The notes beneath the pieces are model-generated. The model was not told where the DNA came from. It searched no databases and saw nothing but the letters and a program-made list of their open reading frames with translations. From positions 51,776 to 115,775 of the forward strand of contig JAGWRO010000023.1 in assembly GCA_028876495.1 (NCBI GenBank): 64,000 nt of DNA, written 5' to 3'. This DNA is from Bacteroidota bacterium. Lineage in GTDB: Bacteria; Bacteroidota; Bacteroidia; Chitinophagales; Chitinophagaceae. Below, piece after piece: positions 37,350-47,270 of the stretch; position 1 is the stretch's first letter; each line of letters begins with the position of its first letter. The translations under genes and the position numbers were made by a program.

Positions 37350-39050
37350 ATGAACACAGAAATTTTAGGAGTTATAGCCATGTTTGTCATCATGGTGCTG
37401 CTGGCAATTCCGCTGGGGCGCTACATTGGTAAAGTGTATAATGGTGATAAAACCTGGCTGGATTTTATCTTCAATCCCATTGATAAATTATTTTTTAAAG
37501 CCGGTGGTATAAATCCGGAAAAAGAAATGACCTGGCAGCAAAGCATGGTTGCGTTGTTGGTTATTAATTTAGTATGGTTTCTGCTTTCCATGTTTGTGTT
37601 AATGAACATGAGCTGGTTGCCGTTAAATCCGGACGGCAACCCATCTATGACAGCAGATCTCGCCTATAATACAACGGTAAGTTTTGTATCAAACACCAAC
37701 CTGCAGCACTATTCCGGAGAAAGTGGAGTTTCCTACCTTGGTCAGCTGCTTCTGATGTTGTTTCAATTTGTAAGTGCCGGTACCGGCATGGCAGCATGCG
37801 CAGTAGTGTTTAAAGCGATGAAAGAAAAAAGCACGCAAACCCTGGGTAACTTCTACAACTACTTCATAAAATCATGTACGAGGATTTTATTACCACTGTC
37901 AATAATTGTTGCTATTATTTTAATGTTCAATGGCACACCTATGACTTTCAAAGGTAAAGCTCAATTTACCAGCATGCAGGGAGATACAGTCAATGTATCA
38001 AGAGGCCCGGCAGCAGCGATGATAGCTATTAAGCAAGTAGGTACCAATGGCGGCGGATACTTTGGCGCAAACAGTTCGCATCCTTTTGAAAATCCCAACT
38101 ACTTTACCAATATGGTAGAGAATATTTGTATTATCTTAATCCCGATCGCCCTGATCTTTGCTTTAGGTTACATCCTTAAAAGAAAAAGATTTGCCTGGAT
38201 AGTATTTGGTGTGATGACTTTAGGTTTTCTATTACTGGTAATTCCATCGATCTATAACGAAATGCATGGAAATACGGCTATCACCCAAATGGGCATATTG
38301 CAAAGCCATGGAAGTATGGAGGGGAAAGAAGTGCGCTTTGGGCCTGCCGCTTCTGCGTATTGGGGTATTAGTACAACGGTAACCTCTAACGGTAGCGTAA
38401 ACGCAATGCACGATAGTTTTACACCATTAACAGGAATGTTTGCCATGCTTGGCATGATGATCAATTCATTCTACGGAGGCGTTGGTGTAGGCTTTTTAAA
38501 TTTCTACATTTTCATCATCATAGCTGTTTTTATCAGTGGCCTGATGGTAGGCAGGACACCGGAATTTATGGGTAAAAAAATTGAAGCCAGGGAAATGAAA
38601 ATCGCTTCAATTATTGCTTTACTGCACCCGTTTTTAATACTCGTTGGTACAGCCATTGCATCGCACCTGTATGCCCATGATCCAACTGCCTATGCAGGCT
38701 GGCTCAATAATCCCGGTAATCATGGTTTTAGTGAGATGCTGTATGAGTTTACTTCTGCATCAGCAAACAACGGCAGCGAATTCGGAGGCCTGGGAAATAG
38801 TACACCTTTCTGGAATATAGCCCCCGGCACCGTGATGTTGCTTGCACGATTTTTACCCATCATCGGGCCGGTTGCCATTGCAGGTATTCTTGCAAAAAAG
38901 AAGTATGTGCCCGAAAGTGCAGGAACACTTAAAACAGATACGTCAACATTTGGTATTATGGTATTCGCCGTAATATTTATTGTCGCTGCACTCAGTTTCT
39001 TCCCGGCATTGGCGCTGGGGCCTATTTCAGAGTTCTTTGGAATGAGATAA
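37350..39050 (+). CDS. kdpA: potassium-transporting ATPase subunit KdpA
   Basis: 566 aa, standard length (~557 in E. coli). Ten hydrophobic segments; the four pore-loop regions of the superfamily of K+ transporters are visible: TVSFVSNTNLQHYSGE, GTNGGGYFGANSSHPFENP, and ANNGSEFGG near the C-terminus. It selects and carries K+ in the KdpFABC P-type ATPase during severe K+ limitation. First large gene of the operon, 3 bp after kdpF. Confidence 0.98.
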   Translation: MNTEILGVIAMFVIMVLLAIPLGRYIGKVYNGDKTWLDFIFNPIDKLFFKAGGINPEKEMTWQQSMVALLVINLVWFLLSMFVLMNMSWLPLNPDGNPSMTADLAYNTTVSFVSNTNLQHYSGESGVSYLGQLLLMLFQFVSAGTGMAACAVVFKAMKEKSTQTLGNFYNYFIKSCTRILLPLSIIVAIILMFNGTPMTFKGKAQFTSMQGDTVNVSRGPAAAMIAIKQVGTNGGGYFGANSSHPFENPNYFTNMVENICIILIPIALIFALGYILKRKRFAWIVFGVMTLGFLLLVIPSIYNEMHGNTAITQMGILQSHGSMEGKEVRFGPAASAYWGISTTVTSNGSVNAMHDSFTPLTGMFAMLGMMINSFYGGVGVGFLNFYIFIIIAVFISGLMVGRTPEFMGKKIEAREMKIASIIALLHPFLILVGTAIASHLYAHDPTAYAGWLNNPGNHGFSEMLYEFTSASANNGSEFGGLGNSTPFWNIAPGTVMLLARFLPIIGPVAIAGILAKKKYVPESAGTLKTDTSTFGIMVFAVIFIVAALSFFPALALGPISEFFGMR

Positions 39051-39117
39051 TTTTTATGAAGTCGTTATCGCTCCGGGTAATACTTCGCACTTTAATCGTA
39101 ACAAATAAAAGAAAAAT

Positions 39118-39195
39118 ATGAACCACAAAGACACGAAGACAAAATGTAGCACAACCGAAAATGTTGTGAACCTGGAGTTCTTTGTATCCTTTTAG
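39118..39195 (+). other. short reading frame resembling the NHKDTK-type intergenic repeat
   Basis: Lies in the 163-bp kdpA-kdpB gap. Its 25-codon frame (MNHKDTKTKCSTTENVVNL then LEFFVSF) looks like the translated form of a widely scattered intergenic repeat in Bacteroidota and other bacteria (HKDTK...FVSF). I do not call it a gene. Confidence 0.35.
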
Positions 39196-39213
39196 TCCAA
39201 TAAATTTTAAATC

Positions 39214-41262
39214 ATGTCAGTACATAGAAGAGAACAAAAATTATTCGAACGTTCATCTGTGAATGAAGCGCTCAAGCAATCATTCATCAAACTGAATCCC
39301 CGTATTATGTTCCGTAACCCGGTAATGTTCACGGTAGAGATTTGCACGGCCATAATGCTGGCCGTGTGTATATGGATTTTCACCGGAGAAAAAGCACAAG
39401 GGAGCCTGGTATATAACATAATTGTATTCGTAGTATTATTCTTAACCTTATTGTTTGCCAACTTTGCAGAAGCAATCGCAGAAGCAAGAGGTAAAGCACA
39501 GGCCGACAGCCTTAGAAAAACAAGGGAAGATACTCCCGCAAAAAAAATATTTCCTGTTGGTGAAATATTTACTAATGAGGTTAAGATCGTTCCTTCTTCC
39601 CAACTAAGCAAAGGTGATTTTTTTCTTTGTGAAACCGGCGATACAATACCCATGGATGGTGAAATAGTACAGGGTATTGCAACTATTGATGAGAGCGCAA
39701 TCACCGGCGAATCTGCTCCTGTGATACGGGAAGCAGGCGGTGATAAATCTTCTGTAACAGGTGGTACAAAGGTTCTAAGCGATCATATAAAAGTTCGTGT
39801 TACCACTGAACCGGGTGAAAGTTTTTTAGATAAAATGATTGCATTGGTAGAAGGTGCATCAAGGCAAAAAACACCTAACGAAATTGCATTGACTATTTTA
39901 CTTGCGGGCTTCACGCTAATCTTTATAATTGTGTGTGTAACGCTCGAGCCTTTTGGTAAATATGCTAACACGCCAATTACTATTGCAGCCTTCATTTCTT
40001 TATTTGTTTGTTTAATACCTACCACCATTGGAGGTTTGTTAAGCGCCATCGGTATTGCAGGCATGGACCGGGCGTTAAGAGCAAACGTAATTACCAAAAG
40101 CGGTAAGGCAGTTGAAACCGCCGGTGATATTGATACCCTGCTACTGGATAAAACAGGAACCATAACCATCGGCAACCGCAAAGCCACCAATTTTTATCCG
40201 GCTAACGGTATCCCAATAGACGCTTTTATCCGGTCATGTGCTTTATCATCTTTAGCAGATGAAACACCGGAAGGAAAGTCGATAATAGAGTTATCCAAAC
40301 TTGATAAAGATTCTTTCGATACTACCGGCGCAAAATTTATTGAGTTTACTGCAGAAACAAGAAGTAGCGGTATTAACCTTCCGAATGGTTTAAAAATCCG
40401 TAAGGGAGCCTTTGATTCTATAAGAAATATAATAACAAAGGCTGGTAACGATTTTCCGGTTGAGACTGCTGAAAGAGTCAAAATAATTTCTTCTAATGGC
40501 GGAACACCGTTAGTGGTAAGTGAAAATGGAAAAGTCCTGGGTGTAATAGAATTGCAGGATATTATTAAACCCGGAATTAATGAGCGTTTTGAAAGATTAA
40601 GAAAGATGGGAATTAAAACCGTTATGGTTACAGGCGATAATCCGTTAACAGCAAAGTTTATTGCAGAAAAAGCAGGCGTAGACGATTTTATAGCTGAGGC
40701 AAAACCGGAAGATAAAATGATTTATATAAAGAAAGAACAGCAACTGGGAAAATTGGTGGCCATGATGGGCGATGGCACCAATGATGCGCCGGCATTGGCC
40801 CAGGCAGATGTGGGTGTTGCCATGAACAGCGGAACAGCAGCGGCAAAAGAAGCCGGCAACATGGTTGACCTTGACAATGATCCTACCAAATTGATTGAAG
40901 TAGTGGAGATTGGCAAACAGTTATTAATGACAAGAGGAACCCTCACAACATTCTCCATTGCAAATGACGTAGCAAAATATTTTGCTATTGTTCCGGCGTT
41001 GTTTATCATATCCATACCCGCATTGCAAGGGTTAAATATTATGCATTTACACAGCCCTGAAAGCGCTATTTTATCGGCAGTAATTTTTAATGCAATCATT
41101 ATTCCGTTACTGATACCGCTTGCATTAAAAGGAGTTGCCTATAAGCCAATTGGCGCCAGTGCATTACTAAGGAGGAACTTATTAATCTATGGATTAGGCG
41201 GTGTGATAGTTCCTTTTATTGGTATAAAATTATTAGACATGATTGTTAGTATTTGGTTTTAA
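39214..41262 (+). CDS. kdpB: potassium-transporting ATPase ATP-binding subunit KdpB
   Basis: 682 aa, exactly the typical length. P-type ATPase with phosphorylated Asp312 in [16 protein letters not shown] (actuator), nucleotide-binding region around [10 protein letters not shown], and hinge motif [22 protein letters not shown]. It couples ATP hydrolysis to KdpA transport. S167 of TGES is the counterpart of the regulatory serine S162 in E. coli. 163 bp separate it from kdpA, unusually long for this operon. Confidence 0.98.
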   Translation: MSVHRREQKLFERSSVNEALKQSFIKLNPRIMFRNPVMFTVEICTAIMLAVCIWIFTGEKAQGSLVYNIIVFVVLFLTLLFANFAEAIAEARGKAQADSLRKTREDTPAKKIFPVGEIFTNEVKIVPSSQLSKGDFFLCETGDTIPMDGEIVQGIATIDESAITGESAPVIREAGGDKSSVTGGTKVLSDHIKVRVTTEPGESFLDKMIALVEGASRQKTPNEIALTILLAGFTLIFIIVCVTLEPFGKYANTPITIAAFISLFVCLIPTTIGGLLSAIGIAGMDRALRANVITKSGKAVETAGDIDTLLLDKTGTITIGNRKATNFYPANGIPIDAFIRSCALSSLADETPEGKSIIELSKLDKDSFDTTGAKFIEFTAETRSSGINLPNGLKIRKGAFDSIRNIITKAGNDFPVETAERVKIISSNGGTPLVVSENGKVLGVIELQDIIKPGINERFERLRKMGIKTVMVTGDNPLTAKFIAEKAGVDDFIAEAKPEDKMIYIKKEQQLGKLVAMMGDGTNDAPALAQADVGVAMNSGTAAAKEAGNMVDLDNDPTKLIEVVEIGKQLLMTRGTLTTFSIANDVAKYFAIVPALFIISIPALQGLNIMHLHSPESAILSAVIFNAIIIPLLIPLALKGVAYKPIGASALLRRNLLIYGLGGVIVPFIGIKLLDMIVSIWF

Positions 41263-41294
41263 AAAAAAATATAACAACATAAAAAATTTAAAAT

Positions 41295-41858
41295 ATGAAA
41301 CAACATTTTTTTCCCGCATTAAGACTCACACTTGCAAGTATAGTAGTTTTCATGGGCTTATACACCTTGCTTATTTGGGCCATTGCACAGGCAGCGCCTA
41401 ACAAAGGTAAAGGCGAAACAGTATCAGTAAACAACAAAGTAGTCGGTTATAAATTAGAAGGTCAAAATTTTACTGAGGATAAATATTTTAACAGCCGCCC
41501 ATCTGCAGTTGGCTATAATGCAGCAGGTAGCGGGGCCAGCAATAAAGGCCCGTCTAATCCTGATTATTTAAAAGATGTTCAAAACCGGATAGATACTTTC
41601 ATGGTACACAATCCTTCTATAAAAAAAGAAGACATACCTTCAGAACTAGTTACCGCTTCAGGAAGTGGTTTGGATCCTGATCTATCCCCTCAGGGAGCTT
41701 ATGTGCAGGTTGAAAGAATTGCAAAGACAAGGAATATTCCTGACAAAAAAATAAAAGCACTTATTGCACAGCAAATTCAAAAACCGTTGTTTGGATTATT
41801 TGGGCCTGAAAAAGTAAATGTTTTGCAATTAAATATTGCGTTAGATAATTTACAATAA
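41295..41858 (+). CDS. kdpC: potassium-transporting ATPase subunit KdpC
   Basis: 187 aa (190 in E. coli) with one N-terminal membrane helix (~8-32) and a periplasmic domain. Conserved features: YFNSRPSAVGYNAAGSGASN, LVTASGSGLDPDLSPQGA and the C-terminal NVLQLNIALD. KdpC stabilises and assists the KdpFABC complex. 32 bp after kdpB. Confidence 0.97.
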   Translation: MKQHFFPALRLTLASIVVFMGLYTLLIWAIAQAAPNKGKGETVSVNNKVVGYKLEGQNFTEDKYFNSRPSAVGYNAAGSGASNKGPSNPDYLKDVQNRIDTFMVHNPSIKKEDIPSELVTASGSGLDPDLSPQGAYVQVERIAKTRNIPDKKIKALIAQQIQKPLFGLFGPEKVNVLQLNIALDNLQ

Positions 41859-41880
41859 GAAAAGGCGAAAATCAGAAACG

Positions 41881-42927
41881 ATGAAAACCATCTTAGGGTT
41901 AACAATAATGATGATTAGCTTCCAGGTTGCTGTTGCACAAACAGATTCTATCAAAACTGTAGCACCAACCATTACAGGGTCTGTTGATTTGTATTACCGG
42001 TATAATTTCAGCAATCCCAGGACAGGATTTACCAATAATTATACCAGCTTCACCAATTCTCAAAATTCGTTTGAGCTTGGAATGGCCAGTATCAGGGCCG
42101 ATCATAGTTTCGGCAAAGTCAGTGCAACTATTGATTTAGGATTTGGCCGCAGGGCCGAGGAGTTTTCGTATGCAAATCCTGATCACTCCTCTCTTTTTGC
42201 CGTTAAACAGGCTTATGTAAGCTATGCAATTAGTGATCACTTAAAATTAACAATGGGCAAATGGGCAACCCATATCGGGTATGAAGTACCAGATGCTTAT
42301 TTAAACCGAAATTACAGTATGGATTATATGTTTACCTATGGGCCATTTTCACACACCGGCTTAAAAGCTGAAATAGGGCTGGGAAAGAGAAGTGCATTGA
42401 TACTCGGCGTTGCCAATACGACAGATCATGTAAGTGATAGAGTATCCCGCAAGTATGCAATTGCACAGTTTAGCACAGGAACCAAGGATGACAAAGTAAG
42501 GGCTTATGTAAATTACCAGGGAACATACGGAGGGGCTTTCAGCCTTACACAATTTGACCTTGTAGTTAACGCAACGGTTACCAGCAAATTCAGTTTAGGG
42601 TATAACGGTACTGTGCAGATGGTAAAGCCGGAAGGGATTTCAAGTGCAAGCTGGTGGGGCTCTGCTGTTTATGTAACGGCCGATCCTATTGCTGCTTTTG
42701 GCATTACCTTAAGAGCGGAATATTTCGATAATAAAAAAGGGGTAGTTTCTGCTCCTGCTACCAGTATATTTGATGTAACCCTTTCACCCAACTTCAGAGT
42801 AGGAAATCTTACCATTATCCCTGAACTGAGATTGGATGCGGGTAAAGATAAAATCTTTGAAAAGAATGATGACACTGGAATTAAAACAACCGTTACAGGA
42901 ATACTGGCAGCTACCTATCATTTTTAG
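41881..42927 (+). CDS. outer-membrane beta-barrel protein (porin, bbp2/OmpL-like) in the kdp operon
   Basis: 348 aa with a signal peptide (MKTILGLTIMMISFQVAVA). The mature part is alternating amphipathic strands with repeated VSYAISDHLKLTMGKW-type turns and a C-terminal aromatic end (TYHF), typical of the putative beta-barrel porin-2 family. It is 22 bp after kdpC and upstream of kdpD, so it is co-transcribed. It may let K+ or another small solute across the outer membrane when the pump is induced; inference. Confidence 0.85.
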   Translation: MKTILGLTIMMISFQVAVAQTDSIKTVAPTITGSVDLYYRYNFSNPRTGFTNNYTSFTNSQNSFELGMASIRADHSFGKVSATIDLGFGRRAEEFSYANPDHSSLFAVKQAYVSYAISDHLKLTMGKWATHIGYEVPDAYLNRNYSMDYMFTYGPFSHTGLKAEIGLGKRSALILGVANTTDHVSDRVSRKYAIAQFSTGTKDDKVRAYVNYQGTYGGAFSLTQFDLVVNATVTSKFSLGYNGTVQMVKPEGISSASWWGSAVYVTADPIAAFGITLRAEYFDNKKGVVSAPATSIFDVTLSPNFRVGNLTIIPELRLDAGKDKIFEKNDDTGIKTTVTGILAATYHF

Positions 42928-42951
42928 AAGTACAGGATTAATAGGATGAAT

Positions 42952-42969
42952 TAAAATTTATAAATTTTA
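42952..42969. repeat. 18-bp perfect AT palindrome after the porin gene
   Basis: TAAAATTTATAAATTTTA, 24 bp after the porin stop. AT-only palindromes this long arise by chance often enough in this base composition that I give it little weight; a weak attenuating hairpin is possible. Confidence 0.3.
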
Positions 42970-43072
42970 GATAAGGGTAAATTAAATGACTCAATTTTGA
43001 ATTAAATAAAGATTTTTTAAAACCGGGTTTCATCCACTATCGTTGCTTATAAATAAAAGATATGAATAAATT

Positions 43073-44203
43073 ATGCATGAGGATATACCAGAAAATACCG
43101 AACAATTTTTAAGTCTAAATCCAAAGACAAAAAGAGGTAAGTTTAAAATTTACATTGGCATGAGCGCCGGTGTGGGCAAAACTTATCGCATGTTGCAGGA
43201 GGCACACAGCCTCTTGAAAAATGGTGTAAATATAAAAGTTGGATATGTGGAAACTCATGGAAGAAAAGAAACACAAGCATTAATCGATGGGCTTCCTGTT
43301 ATTCCGAGAAGAGATGTTTTTTATAAAGGGAAGCGGTTAGATGAATTAGATGTACAGACTGTATTATTACTTCATCCGGAAGTTGTAATTATTGATGAGC
43401 TGGCTCACACCAATATTCCAGGGAGTAAAAATGAAAAAAGATGGCAGGATGTTCTGGATATATTAGACGCAGGTATTGATGTAATATCCGCGGTTAACAT
43501 CCAGCATATAGAAAGCATTAATGAGGATGTAAAAAAAATTACAGGAGTAGAAGTTAAGGAAAGGATTCCGGATAAAATGCTGCAGCTTGCAGATGAAGTG
43601 GTAAACATTGATCTAACTGCAGATGAATTAATAACAAGATTAAAAGAAGGAAAGATTTATGATCATACAAAGGTTCAACAAGCATTACAGAATTTTTTTC
43701 AACCAGATCAAATACTGCAGCTTCGCGAGCTTGCCTTAAAAGAAGTTGCAGGCCAGGTAGAAAGAAAAGTCGATTACCAGGTTACTGCAAAAAAAAATCC
43801 ATATCGTCATGAACGTTTCTTAGCCTGTGTTTCTTCCAATCATGTAATAGCACAGCGAATCATTCGAAAAACCGCAAGGCTGGCATCTTATTATAACAGT
43901 CAGTGGTATGTACTGTATGTTCAAACGCCCAAGGAGTCAACAGATAAAATCGCGTTGGATGCTCAGCGCCATCTTATTAATAACTTTAAAAATGCAACAG
44001 AACTGGGGGCTGAGGTTATTCAAAAAAAAGAAGATAATATTGCTAAAGCAATAATGGAAGCGGTGAGTGAAAAACAGATTACTACTATATGTCTCGGCAA
44101 GCCGCATTTAAGCCTTTTCCAGGTTATATTAAGAACGGGCATTTTTAGCCAATTGTTAAAAACACTTTCTAAGAACAATATTGATCTGGTAATATTTTCC
44201 TGA
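43073..44203 (+). CDS. kdpD: short KdpD: KdpD sensor domain + USP domain, no kinase
   Basis: 376 aa. The N-terminal KdpD domain (~20-230) has Walker A GMSAGVGKT (29-37) and VIIDELAHTNIPGSKNEKRW. A universal-stress-protein fold follows (~248-376, RHERFLACVSSNHVIAQRII). The four membrane helices, GAF and histidine-kinase domains of enterobacterial KdpD (~895 aa) are absent. The stop overlaps the start of the histidine kinase gene (TGATG), so the missing halves are supplied by the next gene. Cytoplasmic sensor of K+ or ATP/nucleotide state; inference. Confidence 0.93.
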   Translation: MHEDIPENTEQFLSLNPKTKRGKFKIYIGMSAGVGKTYRMLQEAHSLLKNGVNIKVGYVETHGRKETQALIDGLPVIPRRDVFYKGKRLDELDVQTVLLLHPEVVIIDELAHTNIPGSKNEKRWQDVLDILDAGIDVISAVNIQHIESINEDVKKITGVEVKERIPDKMLQLADEVVNIDLTADELITRLKEGKIYDHTKVQQALQNFFQPDQILQLRELALKEVAGQVERKVDYQVTAKKNPYRHERFLACVSSNHVIAQRIIRKTARLASYYNSQWYVLYVQTPKESTDKIALDAQRHLINNFKNATELGAEVIQKKEDNIAKAIMEAVSEKQITTICLGKPHLSLFQVILRTGIFSQLLKTLSKNNIDLVIFS

Positions 44204-45894
44204 TGGCACTGAACATAAAAAATAAGATATGGCTGGGGACATTCTTCCTCTTCGTCCTTTTATTATTAATGGGAGGAGTGAGCATTTTTTACATGTTGCA
44301 ATTGCAAAACGACTCAAAAAATATTTTACGTGATAATTATGAAAGCCTGTCTTATAGCCACGACATGCAGCAGTCTCTTCTTTCTGCCCCTTCAGCCTAC
44401 AGCCAGTCTGTAAAAGCATTTGCAATAGCCTTAAACAAACAGCAGAATAACATTACTGAAAAAGGAGAAAAAAAGATTACCGACTCATTAGCCTTTTATT
44501 TCAATGCATTTAAAAATGGCGACACTACAGAAGCTATTATCAAAAAACAACAAGGTTTTATTCAAGAGATTCTTGTACTTAATATGAATGCTATCAGGCT
44601 GAAGAATGACAAAGCAGAAAAAAGTGCAGATAAAGCGCTTACCATTATTCTAGTGACAGGCAGCTTTGTGTTTTTAATCTCCTTTACTTTCCTCCTGAAT
44701 TTTCCGTCTGTTATTACCAGGCCTGTAACCCAGCTTACAGCTGCAATAAAAGCCATCAATGAGAAAAAATATGACCAAAGAATATACATAGAGACCAAAG
44801 ATGAATTTGGAAATTTAGCCAACGCCTTTAACGAGATGGCAGAAAAGCTTGAATATTTTGAAAGCAGTAATCTAAACAAACTGATGTTTGAAAAAAGCCG
44901 GGCTGAAGCAGTTATTAACAGCCTGAAGGATGCAAGCATAGGAATAGATAAAGACAATACCATATTGTTTGCCAACAAACAGGCGCTTCAATTGCTGGGG
45001 CTGCAGGCAGATGAAATAGTAGGTAAAACAGTGAATGAGATAAGCAGAAGGAACGACCTGTTTCGCTATCTCATGGAAGATGAAAACTCAAAACTTTTCA
45101 AGGCGGTGATTGATAACCGGGAAAATTTTTTTACAAAGGAAATAATAGAAGTAACTGAAGGTGAAACAAAAAATAAGGTGATTGTGTTGAAGAATATCAC
45201 TTCTTACAAGGAGCTTGATGCTGCCAAAACTAATTTTATTGCAACGGTATCACATGAATTAAAAACACCATTGGCCTCATCGGATTTAAGTCTCAAACTT
45301 TTGCTGGATGAAAGAACAGGTTCATTATCCGTATCCCAAAAAGAATTAATTGAAAACCTCAAAGATGATAATAGCAGGATGCTGAAAATTTTAAGCGAAC
45401 TTTTAAATATGTCGCAGGTTGAGTCTGGCCGTATTCAATTGAATATTCAAAAGATATATCCCGGCGAAATCATTGAGAACGCTGTTCAATCAGTAGCGGT
45501 AAGCGCAAAAGAAAAAGAGATTCGTATTGTGACAGAAATTCCCGGCAATATTCCCTTTATCGAGGCAGACGCAGACAAGACTACATGGGTTTTAAATAAT
45601 TTTTTATCCAACGCGATCAAATATTCTCCTCAGAACAGTTCCATTGAAATTTCGGCACAACAAAAAGATAGTACCGTTGTCTTTTCGGTTACTGATCATG
45701 GACAAGGAATTGATGAGGAATATCACCCCCGGCTTTTTGAACGATATTTCCAGGTGCCGGGGTCTAAAGAAAAGGGAACGGGCCTGGGGCTTGCCATTTC
45801 AAAAGAGTTTATTGAAGCCCAGCAGGGAAGGATTTGGGTAGAAAGCGAAATAGGAAAAGGATCGGTTTTCAGTTTTGCATTACCGGTGCATTAG
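44203..45894 (+). CDS. histidine kinase (HAMP-PAS-HisKA-HATPase) coupled to short KdpD
   Basis: 563 aa. Two membrane helices (~10-32 and ~147-166) enclose a ~115-residue extracytoplasmic sensor; HAMP at ~170-220; PAS at ~235-330; HisKA with phospho-His351 (ATVSHELKTPLASSD); HATPase_c with DNAI-like FLSNAIKYSP, DHGQGID and GTGLGLAISKEF. Its start overlaps kdpD by the TGATG junction. Likely the kinase for the NtrC-type regulator at 35464, since it is the only orphan kinase in the locus; inference. Confidence 0.92.
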   Translation: MALNIKNKIWLGTFFLFVLLLLMGGVSIFYMLQLQNDSKNILRDNYESLSYSHDMQQSLLSAPSAYSQSVKAFAIALNKQQNNITEKGEKKITDSLAFYFNAFKNGDTTEAIIKKQQGFIQEILVLNMNAIRLKNDKAEKSADKALTIILVTGSFVFLISFTFLLNFPSVITRPVTQLTAAIKAINEKKYDQRIYIETKDEFGNLANAFNEMAEKLEYFESSNLNKLMFEKSRAEAVINSLKDASIGIDKDNTILFANKQALQLLGLQADEIVGKTVNEISRRNDLFRYLMEDENSKLFKAVIDNRENFFTKEIIEVTEGETKNKVIVLKNITSYKELDAAKTNFIATVSHELKTPLASSDLSLKLLLDERTGSLSVSQKELIENLKDDNSRMLKILSELLNMSQVESGRIQLNIQKIYPGEIIENAVQSVAVSAKEKEIRIVTEIPGNIPFIEADADKTTWVLNNFLSNAIKYSPQNSSIEISAQQKDSTVVFSVTDHGQGIDEEYHPRLFERYFQVPGSKEKGTGLGLAISKEFIEAQQGRIWVESEIGKGSVFSFALPVH

Positions 45895-45976
45895 GTTCGG
45901 CCATATCAACAAGACTAAAGAGCTTTACACGAATCCAATAAATTCCTGGGACGGCACTTCCAAGCACAAATCATCT

Positions 45977-46041
45977 ACCTGGTACTTATTCAATTCTTCG
46001 AAAGAGCAACATTGAAAAAATAAGTAACGAACGTCACAGAT
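45977..46041 (+). repeat. second, decayed dispersed repeat, copy B
   Basis: ACCTGGTACTTA (45977-45988), then GTAACG and CACAGAT (46035-46041), matching copy A at 34999. Followed by CGGGAGACTTGCTCCG, a short hairpin. Confidence 0.45.
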
Positions 46042-46091
46042 CGGGAGACTTGCTCCGTTTCGTCTTCAGGCTGCCGGAGTTCTGGAAAGCC

Positions 46092-46125
46092 AAATAAAAA
46101 TCTTGCAAGAAAGTTGGTTTATTGA
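46092..46125 (+). repeat. dispersed 34-bp intergenic repeat, copy 12
   Basis: AAATAAAAATC-TTGC-AAGAAAGTTGGTTTATTG, AAAAGTT subtype, between the convergent kinase and oxidoreductase genes. Confidence 0.65.
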
Positions 46126-46154
46126 TAATTTGTTTTATTGTCGCTGGTTCTTCG

Positions 46155-47270
46155 TTACAATTCCAGTTTCACCTTCTTTCCCGTCCTGCACGCTTCATAA
46201 ATCGCATCAATTATTTTAAGATCTTTCAACGCTTCTTCACCATCCACCGGCACTTCTGGTTTTTTACCACGTAAAATAATATCGGCCATCTCATCCATTT
46301 GCACGGTTTGATGAGTTACATCCGGTGCAATGATTTCACCTTTGTTGGTTTGCCCGCGTATGGGGCCATAGTTGGTAGAAGGATACATTTGTGCAAAGCC
46401 TTCGGTGCCATCAAGAAAAAAACGATCGAGATAATTGAGGCTGTAAGTAGAAAGGCATGAAGCAACCGCGCCACCAGGAAAACCTAATTGAAATTGTATG
46501 GTTTCATCAATGCCTTCTTTAAATTTTACGGGATTATTTTTAGTTTCCTGCGCGGTTACCCAAATTGGATCTTCACCAATCATATACCGCGAGCCATTTA
46601 CTGAATAAATGCCAATATCCATCATCGATCCGCCGCCTGAAAGTTTTTTATTCAAACGCCACTGTGTCGGATCACCAATTATAAATCCGCTCAATCCCTG
46701 GAAGAAAAGCACTTTACCAAATTCCCCGGCTTTCCTCATTTTTATAATTTCCAAAGTATGAGGTTCAAAATGCATGCGGTACCCGACCAATAATTTTACA
46801 CCTGCTTTTTTACAGGCATCAATCATTTCCTGCGCCTGCTGTGCATTTACGGTCATGGGTTTTTCGCTGATGGCGTGCTTTCCTGCCTTTGCCACGCGTA
46901 TCACTTCATCATGATGAAGGCCGTTGGGAGTGATCACATAGACCGCATCAATATCCGGATTATTTTTTATCTCATCAAAATTAGAATAGTTGTAACAGTT
47001 TTTTTCGGGGATGTTGTATTTGCTTTGCCAGGCCTTTACTTTTGAAGGGGTGCCGCTGATCACTCCAACCAATTTGGCTTTCGTACAACTTTGCATTGCT
47101 TCTGCTACGCGTGTTCCGTAACTTCCCAAACCCATAATGGCAACCCTTAAAAGCCTGTCTTCAGAAGGTTTTTCGTTAAAAGGGTTATTTGCTGAAGCAG
47201 CTTTTTTAAGAAACGGAAATGCGATAGATGCTGCAGTAATTTTTCCCAAAAAGTCACGGCGTGAATTCAT
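46155..47270 (-). CDS. Tat-exported Gfo/Idh/MocA family oxidoreductase
   Basis: 371 aa. A twin-arginine signal (MNSRRDFLGKITAASIAFPF) precedes a Rossmann fold with MGLGSYGTRVAE (~46-57) and the catalytic EKPMTVNAQQ motif. The C-terminal alpha/beta domain holds LSGGGSMMDIGIYSVNGSRY. Exported members of this family oxidise sugars or glycosides with tightly bound NAD(H). Together with the Tat-exported isomerases (1663, 48946) it suggests periplasmic keto-sugar chemistry; inference. Confidence 0.9.
   Translation of the reverse strand: MNSRRDFLGKITAASIAFPFLKKAASANNPFNEKPSEDRLLRVAIMGLGSYGTRVAEAMQSCTKAKLVGVISGTPSKVKAWQSKYNIPEKNCYNYSNFDEIKNNPDIDAVYVITPNGLHHDEVIRVAKAGKHAISEKPMTVNAQQAQEMIDACKKAGVKLLVGYRMHFEPHTLEIIKMRKAGEFGKVLFFQGLSGFIIGDPTQWRLNKKLSGGGSMMDIGIYSVNGSRYMIGEDPIWVTAQETKNNPVKFKEGIDETIQFQLGFPGGAVASCLSTYSLNYLDRFFLDGTEGFAQMYPSTNYGPIRGQTNKGEIIAPDVTHQTVQMDEMADIILRGKKPEVPVDGEEALKDLKIIDAIYEACRTGKKVKLEL

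Noticed and set aside
39207-39704. 165-aa ORF opposite kdpB
   Set aside because: Antisense shadow; kdpB is unambiguous in the same place.
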